Shown in pieces: positions 1 through 12,100 of a stretch of DNA of 64,000 nt (within the stretch, counting starts at the first letter, position 1; each line of letters opens with the position of its first letter). Both the position numbers and the translations under genes were made by a program. A model generated the notes under the pieces. It saw only the letters and a list, made by a program, of their open reading frames with translations, had not been told where the DNA came from and did no database searches. The DNA is from Sarcocystis neurona (taxonomy: Eukaryota > Apicomplexa > Conoidasida > Eucoccidiorida > Sarcocystidae): assembly GCA_000727475.1 (NCBI GenBank), contig KL647288.1, forward strand, positions 5,694,446-5,758,445. The letters run 5' to 3'.

Positions 1-66
1 GTGTAGCTGCCCTATGTAGCTGCCCTATGTAGCTGCCCTATGTAGCTGCCCTATGTAGCTGCCCTG
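1..66. repeat. 13-bp tandem repeat, about 5 copies
   Basis: Five near-perfect head-to-tail copies of tgtagctgcccta run from the window edge to base 66, where the array decays into the last kinesin exon. The array may continue leftwards outside the window. It starts within a few bases of the in-frame TAA at 70-72 of the kinesin reading frame, so it lies either in the 3' untranslated region or in a further intron. Confidence 0.9.
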
Positions 67-69
67 TTA

Positions 70-189
70 TTACCCCTTGAGAGTCTTCTTCCTCCCGACC
101 GAAAAGCCGCCGGCGTCGAGGCCTCCCGAGGAGCCCGTGGCCTTCATGATGAATTGCTGAAACTTGGCAATTTTGCTCTCGAGGTCCAC
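70..189 (-). CDS. Kinesin exon 11 (tail, possibly terminal)
   Basis: The acceptor is gccaccag|GTGGACC. It reads [17 protein letters not shown], then a Gly/Ser-rich and basic end, KKTLKG, and TAA at 70-72. A GT at 73-72 could instead be a donor leading to exons outside the window. Confidence 0.75.
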   Translation of the reverse strand: MDLESKIAKFQQFIMKATGSSGGLDAGGFSVGRKKTLKG

Positions 190-3100
190 CTGGTGGCCGC
201 CCCACCCCACACATACATGCGTAGCACACGCGCATGCACGGCTCGCATGCGTGCACAGAGACGGGGGAGACACGGAGACGAGACGGAGGCGGACCCCGAC
301 GAGAAGAAGCGGAGCTCTCTTACATGCAGACGACGCCCACCCCGTCATACACAACGCACGCCCACACAAGGACGCCCGGGGTCTATACAAATCCACATAC
401 ACATATGCGACAATATCCACCTCCCAGTTCTTAGAAAATACACCTGAATCCCCAGTGAAACCATCTACCTAACTGCACTGTTAAATGGGCATACATATAT
501 ATGTATATGCATGTATTTGTTTATGAACATACATGTAGAAGTACATTCGTACACATCTATATAGGTGTGGATACGTACGCGTATATATGTATATATATGT
601 ATACGTAGATGTAGATACGTATGCGTCTATGTATATATGTATATATACATATATGTATAGCTACTGATGCTGTTTTTCCTGGGTGCTGTATGTGAGACCT
701 CCCTATATAGACGGCGCTTTTATCTATTAGTTCCTCTCTTCTTTTCTTGTGGCTGTTAACACGTACCTTCACGGCGGCCCCCCGAAGACACTTCCTGCCC
801 AGTCTCTCTACGTACATCTCTACATACGAAAAGAGAGACACACAGACGGAAGAACTGATATATATATATAGAGAGAGAGAGAGGTATCAAGGAAGATTTG
901 CGTTATCGTCGTCTTCGGGGTATTCGTCGGGAGTCTGCTTCTTTTTCTGAAGAGAGACCCATGTTCAACCGTCTCCACGTATATACGCATGTGTGCATGT
1001 GTTTGACGTCCCCCCCCTCCGCCCCCGGCCTCACCACAAGTTCTTCCGTCTCTCTGCTGCTGCCCTTCCCTCTGCGCCCGTCTCTCCCTGCCCCCCCCCC
1101 CCGTCTCCGTCTCCGTCTCTCCGGCGGCGTCTCTCTTCCGTCGCTGCGTCCCCATCGCTGTCTCCCCTGCCCGTCTCCCCCTCTGCAGGTCTCTCTGTCT
1201 GCTGCCCCCCACGCTGCTGCTTTCCTCTGGCGTCTCTTCTATCAAAACGCACCTTCAATTTCTTTACTTCTTCGTCATGCTCCGGTGTCTGCGACCGCGC
1301 GGGGATGCTGTCGAAAAGTCCTGCTCCGGCCAGCGCTTTCAACTGCGCTTGCAGTCTATTAATATGAAGCAATGATATACACACACACACACACAAATAT
1401 ATATATATATGTATATATCAAAGCAGGCATGCCGGAAGAAAGACTACTACGTAGAACGATATAAATAAAATGAAGGATCTAGAAACACACCCACACACAG
1501 AGACACGACTACAGATATAGGTACGAGGTATAGGTAGATAGAAAGATACAAACACACGTACATCTAGAAAAGTACATGAATAATTATAGATTTTTATATA
1601 TGTATGTATGTAAAGAGAGGCAGAGAGACACATATATACACTTATGTGTGTATATATATGTATATACAGAGAGAGAGAGAGACAAAGATGCGTGTGTATA
1701 TATATATATATATCACGGATAGATGCATATAGATATCTAGACAGGTATTGGTACACACAGGTAGACAGATATATACGCATACGTAGATACAGTTAAACAG
1801 ATTTAAATTTTTAAAACCTTTCTACATATATAGATAGATAGACAGATAAATAGATACATGAGTAGACAGATAGATAGATAGATAGATACACACAGATAGA
1901 CGTGAGTATAGATTTAGGTAGATATAGGGACGTACTAGCAGACAAAGGTGGCCAGAGGCATATATACAAGTACAAACATAGGTGAACAAATACATCTGCC
2001 GGAATAGAAAATATACAGAGATATAGATACATAGAGATATATAGCTACATAGACAAATATACGTAGATCGATATAGATAGACAGATATAGACAGATCGAT
2101 ATAGACAGATAGATAGATAGAGATGGATGGAGATAGAGAAATGGATAGATAGATATAGATAGAGGGATAGAGATAGAGAGATAGATATACATAGACGGAC
2201 AGACATAGATATAGACAGATAGATATAGATATAGATAGATGGATATAAATATAGATAGACAGATACATAGATAGACAGATATACAGATAGACAGATATGA
2301 ATATACACAGATATAGAGAAATAGACATTATAGACAGATAGAGAGATACAGAGAGATACATAAAGATAGACAGATACACACAGATGGATGTAGGTAGATA
2401 GACAGATGTAGACAGATCGATGTAGATAGATGGATATAGATAGATAGATATAGACAGATGGAAATAGATAGATAGATATAGGTGGATAGATATAGATAGA
2501 TCGATATAGATAGATCGATATACATAGGTATATATAGATAGATAGATATAGATAAACGGAGATAGATAAATACAGACAGATCGACAGATATAGACAGATC
2601 GGTATAGATAGATAGATATAGATGGATGGAGATAGAGAGATAGATAGAGATGGATAGATAGATATAGATAGAGGGATAGAGACAAATAGATAGATATAGA
2701 TAGATAGACAGATATAGATATAGATAGATAGACAGATATAGATAGTTATAGGTAGAGGGATAGAGACAGATAGATAGATATAGATAAGTGTATATATATA
2801 TATAGATAGATAGATGGAGATAGACAGATAGGTATAGGCAGATATATACATATAGATACATCGACATATATAGATCTAGGCAGATGGATAGAGAGATAGA
2901 TATAGATAGATAAATATACATAGACAGAGATAGAGATATAGATATAAACAGATACAGATAGGGAGATACATATATGTAGGTAGATGGATATAGATTGATA
3001 GATACAGACACAGACACCTGGAAAAAAGATGTAAATATGGACAGAGGTTGATACAAAGGTGGTAGACATAGACAGATATATATACTGGCAGATAAATAAA

Positions 3101-6100
3101 TACGTAGATGCAGACGAATATATGTAGACATGTATATGTACAGATAAATATATATATGTAAGTATACACACGCACACAAATACAGGCAGGCTCTGGAGCA
3201 TTTGAAAGAGTACGAATTTATCTTGCTTCCTATACAGGCGTCCAAGACGGTCACACAAATACATGTGTAAATATACAGGTATAGGTAGACAGAGGTAAGT
3301 CTAGATACTAACATACGTAGATAGACAGATACATAGCTACACCAGTGTACATATATATATATATATATACACGTATAATATACATATAGGTATAGACAGA
3401 TAGACAGAGAGACACATATATAAAGTAAGTAAAATGATAAATACGTATACATATAAAATTGGTATACGTATAGATACAAATGTAGCAACACAGAGATATA
3501 TAGATACGAATATAGATGAGCATATCGATAGATATATAGACGTACATATGTAGACAGACATTCGGAGATATGATAGATACAGGCGAGCACAAATATACAA
3601 AGATACAGGAATTTTAACAACACATCTATTTTCATCTGTGTGTCTACTTACCTAGTTGTCTGTCTATATTATCTGTCCGTACGCGTCCGCACCTATATAT
3701 ATGTACGCATGTATAAATTTGTGTATCTACGTATTTGCCTATCTAACATTAGTATCTACACCTACCTCTATTTATACCTATACGTATACACATACATACA
3801 TATATACACATTTGTATAGGTTCTCTGTTTTCTCTTCTATATAGCCACATACACATGTACATGCATATAGAGAGAGAGAGAGAAAAGAGAGACAGAGTAT
3901 ACACACATGTATATATTATGTGTTCTCTCCTCCATATATATCTATACGTATGTATATACGCACATATACATATATACATAGAGAGAGAAAAAGAGAGAGA
4001 GTATACATATATGCGTATATTATGTGTTCTCTCCACCATACATCTACACACACCTGCTTATATTGTCTATATATATATATATATAAATATACAGAGAGAG
4101 CGGTAGACTATACATACATGTATGCCTGTAGCTACACACACATACGTATATATAACATATATATATATATGTATATGTACAAATATACAGAGAGGAAGAC
4201 AGACTATACATACATGTATACTATTTGTATTTTCTTCTATATGTATACATACACATATGTATGCATATATATAGAGGGAGAGTATACAGCCTACGGCGTC
4301 GTACGTAGACGAGGCACACACACAGAAACCTCCCTATAACGACATATATATATATATACCGACGGAAATCAGGAGAAGAAGTAGGGGGAAAAAAAGTGAC
4401 CACCACATCAGCACCTCCCTACACAGATGTGTATAGACGCACACATATTCGCAGACCCCCGCATATATATATATATACAAAGGAGGAGAGGGCGGGAAAG
4501 ACGTGTACGTCCATTTCGGCTGCGCTTACCGGCCGATGAGTTTTTTTTGCTGAGCGATGAGCGACTGCTCGGGAGAGAAGAAATTGACACAAATTTTCTT
4601 CGTGATTGATTTGCACTTCAAGGCGAAGCGAAGAGAAGAATAAGAGGTGTCGAGGTACATGTTTGACGGGTGAACAGCAACGAGGACCGACGCCCTGCTG
4701 TTCCCCCCGAGCGCCTTCTGCAGCCGCATCACCCACAACACACAAAAAACGACCGCGCCACACAAAATTGCCCCAGCAGCCCTACCAGACGTCAGTAAAT
4801 ATTCATCTATATACGAATATATATACGCATGAATATCTACATATATGTTCGCACACAAAAAGACATATATATATGTCCTTTAGACAAAGAAAGAAGATAC
4901 GTCAATCTGCGTGTTGTACATATATACATATATATATGCGGATAGAAACAATCTGATAAATACAAATACATCTATGTACATATATACTTGCGGAGAAATA
5001 CAAGACAAGAGACAAACATATATGTGTGTATAGAGATAGACAGATTGATCGGTATATACATATATATATATACATCACCCATGTTTACATATGAGTGTAC
5101 AATAAACCACAAAAAGAGGATGATATGTACACACATAGAGACACATATATAGATAACCACATATACAGGTATATATATATGTATATATGTATACAAGGCG
5201 CACATCTACGTATCTTGGTGTGTACATAGGACAGAGAGCGATATACATATATATATATACATACATAAGAATACACATATTCGGATATATAGACATATAC
5301 ATACGAATGTGTGTACACTTATACATATATGTATATATATAAAGCGCAGAGAGACAGACATACACAGACGTATATATATAAGTGTCTGTATTTATATAAA
5401 TATATATATATATATATCCACGCGTCGCATATATATATAAATACACAGATATACATAGATGCAATATACACACATATATATATATAAGATAATAGGTATG
5501 TGTATATATAAAGGTAGATGTAATAAAGATTCGCATGGGTAGTAAAAATACGATGTATTTGAGTTACTTGGAGAACGCGCGTGAGTTTTGAATCTCTCCA
5601 TGGCACGTACAACTCCTTCTCTAACTTTTTCCCTTTGACGCCCTCGGCCATCAGCTGCGCTTGCTTCGACAACTTCGATATTACCTCTCTGCCAACGCAG
5701 CAACAGCAGCAACAGCAGCAGTAGCACCACCAACAGCAGCAGCAACAGCGGCAGTAGCAGCAGCAACAGCAGCAGTAGCAGCGACATCGACAGGAGCAGC
5801 AGCGGCATCAGCCGCAAGGTCAGGAAGCGTCGCAGCGGCAGCAGAAGTGTTTTGCACCAGGCGTTAGTAAAAACAACTGCAGCAGCAGAACTGCAGCAGC
5901 AGAACTGCAGCAGCAGCAGGAAGAAAAAGGAGGAGGCAGCAGGAGCACGAACGGCACTCCCCCTGTTCGCAGCAGCAGCGCGAGGGCGAAGAAGGGGAAA
6001 AGACGCACCCCTAGAAGACGAGACGGTGGGTTAGCAGGAGAAGGGCTACACACGTAGGTGGGAACAAGGAAGCAGCAGACGTTTCTTACGAGAGAAGGAA

Positions 6101-9100
6101 GAGAGACTTATTGATTGCTTTGCCTTCCTCAAGGATTTGTTTCGAGTTTTCGACGCCTTCAGCAGCTCGTCCTGCCCGTTCACTTCCTGCCAAGTCGACA
6201 ATTTTCAGTTCGCCTCTGCGGCTGACGTTCGTCCCGTCGGTGAAGCTGCGCGTGGACTCTAGCGTTATGGAGAAGACGACGTGGGACCTGTGAAAGAGTC
6301 CGCAGCAGAAGAAAGGAGGAGCGGCCACGAAGAAGGATACAGAGAGAAGCGAGAGGAAAATCGAAGCGCAGAGCAAGAGACCGAAGCGGAAAAGAAAGTT
6401 CCCCGCCGTCTTCTGCGGAAGTCTCGCCATCTTCTTGTGCACACACAAGGGACGAAGACGCCGACGCGGCAGCAGTATACACGCGGGGGGCGAGAAAGAG
6501 AGAGAGGGGGAGAGGGGGACACGAAGAACAGTGCGACGGACGTGCTGAGCGAGCGCGAGAAAACGAAGCGGAACTGCGAAGAGAAGCCAGCGAGGAGGCA
6601 GCAGCACCCAGGAACTCCAGCCTGGCGAGAAAGGGGGCGAAGTGGAGGGCGGGGACGGGCGCAGACACGAAGGAGACGCACGGAGACGCAGCAAAAGCAG
6701 ATCGAAGAGAGGCAGAAAGAGCAGCAGGAGGCAGAAGGGGACCGGCGCAGCATGGCCGGAACCTCTGCAGCAGCAGCAGCTTGGACAGAAAGACATGCGG
6801 CAGTCACCAATCAAAAAGAAGAGAGAAACGGAGACAGAAAAGGTACCTACCTGGTAATCGAAGAGAAAAAGGAGACACAAAGAGCCATGAAGCTAACGTA
6901 CGCCCCACATATACTCGTGTGTGCATGCACATATATGTGTGGAGGGGTATAGAGACGTGGACACTTTTTCAAAGGGGGAGACGGAAACACGGAGACGGGA
7001 AAAGGAAAGGGAAGGACACACGCACACATGTGCACGAATATATACAGAGAGACAGAGACACAGGCACCCCCATACATGCAGACACATTACACGTATAGGG
7101 GGCGAGATCCACTATATAGAGAATTATCGCAGAGAAACACACACGCACACACGCATGTTATTTATATAAAAAGCTGCTTCTATTACATATACACACATGT
7201 GTATATAAGAGAGTACATATATACGTCTCATCTACACAAGACGCGAGCTCCATTACCTACACATACATGTATGGACAGGAGAAAATGATACACACGAATA
7301 GACACATATAGACAGAGAGACACACACAAACATACAGACGTCCGATCCATCGCATGCATATATAGACATGTATATATAAAAGAGAGATACACACACCTTC
7401 GCTCTACTATATATATAGAGAGAGAGATACACAGAGATATATATAGATATATGTATATATATAGAGAGAGAGAAATACATATATATATATGTGTAAGAGA
7501 GAGACACACATATAAAGCGGTTATGTCTAAGAAGTTAGATCTATTATATATAATGTATACGTATAAGAAAGATGCAAACGTATAGACACACTCTCCCTGT
7601 GTAAGAGGCGAGATCTATTACATACATATGTTGTACATATATGTACGTCTATCTACATATATGTATAAGAAGCTAGTTACTCTCTCTATATACATGTGCA
7701 CGTGTGTGAAGATATCCACACAAATATATAAAGAGAGACGTCATCCATATATAGAAAGGTAGCTCCATTTTATCCACACACAAGTATGTAAGGTACGCAT
7801 GCAGGTGTGTCCGTGCAGGAGTTTCCCTCCCTTCCCTTCCCTTCCTCTCTCTGTGTCGCCTTCTCTCCGGCCCACATAATAACCCCCCCTACAGAAGGGG
7901 ACACCCCCACTATCTTTTTCTCTGCAGATGGTCTTCTCTGCGTTGCCTTCCTCTCCTCGCCTCCCTCTCTTCTCTGCATGAATTTTCACGCCGTCCCCCC
8001 CTTTTTCCCGCGCGCCCTCCTTTTGCTGCCCCACCCCTCGCTCTCCCCGCCGGTCTCTCCGCCTCTGCGCTTCGCTCCTCCCTTCCCCGTCTCCCCCTCT
8101 CGGCCTGCAATCGCCCCTTTCGCCTCTTCTGCCCTGCCTTCTCTCGCTTTTGGCTTCTCTCGCTTTTGGCTTCTCTCGCTTTTTGCTTCTCTCGCTTTTG
8201 TGTCCTCCTCTCGCTTCCAATAAAGAGAGGAAGACGGGAATACAAAGAGACGCAGGCACAGCAACGAGAGAAAAACTCGCAACACAGACGCGGAGACGGA
8301 GACACGGACATACGACGACCAGCGGCGCTCACCGCGAAGACGTCTCGTTGAAATTCGTTCGCGCAAAATGGCGTCGCTGCTCCGCTCTGCATGCGCCAGT
8401 CACAATTCAACACATGTCCCACAACATACAGAAATATAGATACGTATGCAGGGACATGTATATGTACGTATAATAATATGTAGAGAAACAACATATACAT
8501 ATATGATCACGCAAAGGCAGAGACAGAGACACACAGCAGACCGGCAGCAGATAGGGACGTCAGTAATGAAGTAGAGACGTCGTCCATATATAATACCTAG
8601 GGAGAGAAAGACGCACACGTAGGGATGTAGATATATATATATATATATGTGTCGTCATACATACACATGCGGAAGTCTGGAAAACGTATAGAGAAATAGA
8701 GGCGGATCGATCAAGACACACATTCACGAAGAGACTGATACGCCAATTACGGCGTATTCGACCATACTTGGAGGAAGAGGAACATATATGTGTAGGTGTG
8801 GACGTACATAGAGCTAAATAGGTCTAGACGGAAAGCCTATACACATATATACAGACGGAGAGATTTATACACATGTATATGTGGTTGAACGTATATAGAG
8901 CTAGATCGACTCATAGAGATGGACTATATATATTATGTATATATGCGTACATGTTCGTCTACACAGACAGCAGTAGGACTTGGTAAAGATCGCACGTGAG
9001 ACGGCTCCGTGGTAGACACTTGTAGCTGTGCGTGTTTACCAAGCCAAATAAGAGAACTATATATATATATATATATTTCCCGATTCGTGCACCCTAGCTC

Positions 9101-12100
9101 CTATGAATGAAGACAAGTATAGGAGAGAAGGGAAGCGCGGCTCCATAAAAGACGCGTCGGTTTTTATCTGTGCAAGCGAGACCTTCTCTACAAACACACA
9201 TACATATGTGAACCTGTGCATGTACTGAGGAGTTAAAGGGAATCGAAAGTGCACGCGGGAGGAGGAGATATTAGGAGAAGCATCCAGATGCATGCGCTGG
9301 AATATGGCAATTCAAAAGTGAAAAACGAAGCGCTGTCACTTCACGTTATTCCTGCTGCAGTTGCTGTTCCCCCCCCCTCGCTCCTTTCAACCGTCCGCGG
9401 CTGCTGCTGTTGCTGCTGCCCTCGCCCATGCGACGCCGCTTCCCTTTCCTGGCTGCTTTCGGCCTGCTGCGACTTCTCCTGCTCCTCCTCACCCGCTCTT
9501 TCACTTCCCTGTTTCTGCGCCCTCCCTGCTGCTGCTGCTCCCCCTCGCGCTGCTGCTGCCGCTTCCCCTCCACCTGCTGCTGCTGCAGCTGCTCCTTCTC
9601 CCCCTGCTGCTGCTGCTGCTCCCCCTCCCGCTGCTGCTGCTGCTCTTCGCGCTTCGACTGCTTTCGGTTCGTGTGTCGGCTGCGGCGCTTCGGGCGTGCT
9701 CCTACGGCTGCTGTTTTCTTCTGCTTCCTCTCTTCCCTGTGGTCGGTGCTGCTGTGATTTCTCCTTCCCTTCCTCCTGTTGCTGCTGCTCCTACGGCTGC
9801 AGCTCGACGTTCGTGTCTCAGACCCACGCTGTTACGTGCCTCGTTCTTCTCCGGTGCTGTCCTTTTCCCTCCTGCAATCGCTTTTGAGGTGGCTTCTTCT
9901 CTTCTCCTGCTGCTTTTTCCTTTCTCCCTGTTGCGTCCCGTCCTCTGCAGCAATTCTTCCCGTGCCCTCTTCTGTTGCCTCTTTCCCCTGCTCCTGCTGC
10001 TGTCTTCGCGTCTGTGGTGTTCGCTGCCGTCTCGCGTCGCCTTCTTTCTTCCTGCCTTTCCTGCTGCTGCCCGACGGCCTGTCTCCCTGCAACACCGCTG
10101 CTTCTGCTGTTGCTGCTGCAACTGCTGCTTCTGTTGCTGCTGCGCCCTCTGCTGCTACTGCTGCTGCCTCTTCCGCTGCTGCTGCTGCTGTTGCCTCTTC
10201 TGCTGCTGCTGCAGGATCTGCTGCTGCTGCTGGATCTACTGCTGTTGCTCCACATTTGCTGCTGCCTCTTCCGCTGCTGCTGCTGTTGCTGCCTCTTCCC
10301 CTGCTGCTGGTGTCTCTTCTGCTGCGGGTCCTGGGCCACTGCTGCTGGTCCTGGATCAACTGCTGCTGCTTCACTTTTGCTGTTGCCTTCTCTCCCGCCG
10401 GCCGCACGTGTGTCGCTTTTTTGCCGCTGCCGCGGATTAACTCGGGGGGCGCTTACTTGGCGATGAGCTGCATCGCTTCTTCCATCGTTGCGACGGTTTC
10501 TTCGTAGAGTCCCATGACAACGAAGCCTTTCTTGGGATCCTCCTTCACGTCCAAATTTTCTACCGCGCCGCCCTTCGCCGACTCCTGCAGCAGGTCGTTG
10601 ACCCGTTCCAGGTATATCTCAAGATATGAAACCCGCATAAGGTACTCCTGCAAGCATGCGCACCCCAGCCCACAGGAAAAGTGGGAATAAGAGAGGAGAG
10701 ATGAAAGCAAAAACAGAAAGCGAGCGCCTCCCCGCTGCAGACGCACTGAGCAAAACAAAAGCAGAAGAGAAGGCAAATGCCTCTCCCTGCTGTCCTCCTC
10801 CTCCTCCTCTTGAGAGTCTGCTGTTGCTGCTCCAGATCGATAGCTCCTCGGTTCCTCCTGCTTGTGCTGCTGGCGCTCCTTCTGTTGCCCGTGCTGCTGG
10901 TGCTCCTTCTGTTGCCCGTCCTGCTGCTCCCCTTGCTGTTGCTGCCCTTGCTGCTGCTGCCTTTGGTGCTGCTTTTGTTGCTGCTGTTCCGTATGTAGTT
11001 GTTGTTGCTGCTGTTGCTGCTGCTGGCTCTTGTACCGGTGCTGCTGTTTCTACTACTGTCGACGCTGCGGCTTCTGCTGCTGCTGTGGCTGCTTCTGCTC
11101 TGCTGCTGTGCCTCCCGTTACTCTTCCTGCACGCCGGCACCGTTTTGCTGCCGCTCGTCCTTGTACCCATCCTGCTGCTCTTACTGGCGCTGCCGTGGCT
11201 TTCAAGCTGCTGCGCAGCTGCTGCTCTTGCTGCTGCTGCTGCATCACTTCTGCTGCTGCCGTTTCTTCTCTCCTCCACTGCTACCTCCTCTTGTTTTCTG
11301 TGTGTGTCAGCCTCTTCCGTCTGTTCTGCTTCTCGCCCTGCGGGCGGCTCCACTTGCCTCCTGCTGCTGTTCTTCTCTCTCTGCTGCTGCTGCTGTTTCT
11401 CTGCTGCTGCTGCTGTTTCGCTCTGCTGCTACTGCTGCTGTATCTCTCTTTGCTGCTGCTGCTGCTGTTTCGCTCTGCTGCTACTGCTGCTGTATCTCTC
11501 TTTGCTGCTGCTGCCGCTGTTTCGCTCCGCTGCTACTGCTGCTGTATCTCTCTTTGCTGCTGCTGCTGCTGTTTCGCTCTGCTGCTACTGCTGCTGTATC
11601 TCTCTTCGCTGCCGCTGCTGCTGTATCGCTGTGCTGTTGCTGTTGCCCTTCGAGTGTCTCGGCTCCGGCAACTCTTCTGAAGCATAATTTACTTTTCCCT
11701 CGCGCTCTCCATCTGTTGCTGCAGCAGCTGCTGCGACGACTACTTTTGCTGCTTTGCCCGCTTGTCTTCACAAGTCGTTGCCGTTGCCGCGCGTTGACTC
11801 TTCTTCTATTTTCCTCTCCCCTTTCCGCCTCCTTTCTCTCTTTTCCCCTCCTCTCTTCCTGCGCCGGCCCCGTCTCCGTCCTCTCCTTTTTCGTCGCCAC
11901 TTTTCCTCTCCTTTTTCTGCCTTCCGGGGCTCCCTTTCCCCCCTTTTCGCTGCTGCTCTCCTTCGTCCCACCTTTTTCTATTCTCTTCCCCACCTTCCTG
12001 TGCTGCTCTTCTCTTCCTTTCTTCCCCTCTCCTCTTTTCCTTTGCCTTTTACGTTGGTTGCTAGTTTTCCTTTCCGTCTTACCGTACTATCGGTAAGCTC

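Noticed and set aside
4..66. Telomeric repeat at the left end
   Set aside because: The 13-bp unit does not resemble the TTTAGGG-type telomeric repeat of apicomplexans.
1418..3635. Long minus-strand frames (up to 435 codons) rich in Tyr, Ile, Leu and Ser
   Set aside because: They are direct translations of the TA and GATA arrays, overlap each other in several frames, and lie inside a kinesin intron whose borders are fixed by flanking exons.
9361..12096. Plus-strand frames of 240-365 codons rich in Leu, Cys and Ala
   Set aside because: They are translations of CTG triplet tracts that are open in all three frames; the true exons (10,457-10,647 and 12,083-12,279) are on the other strand.
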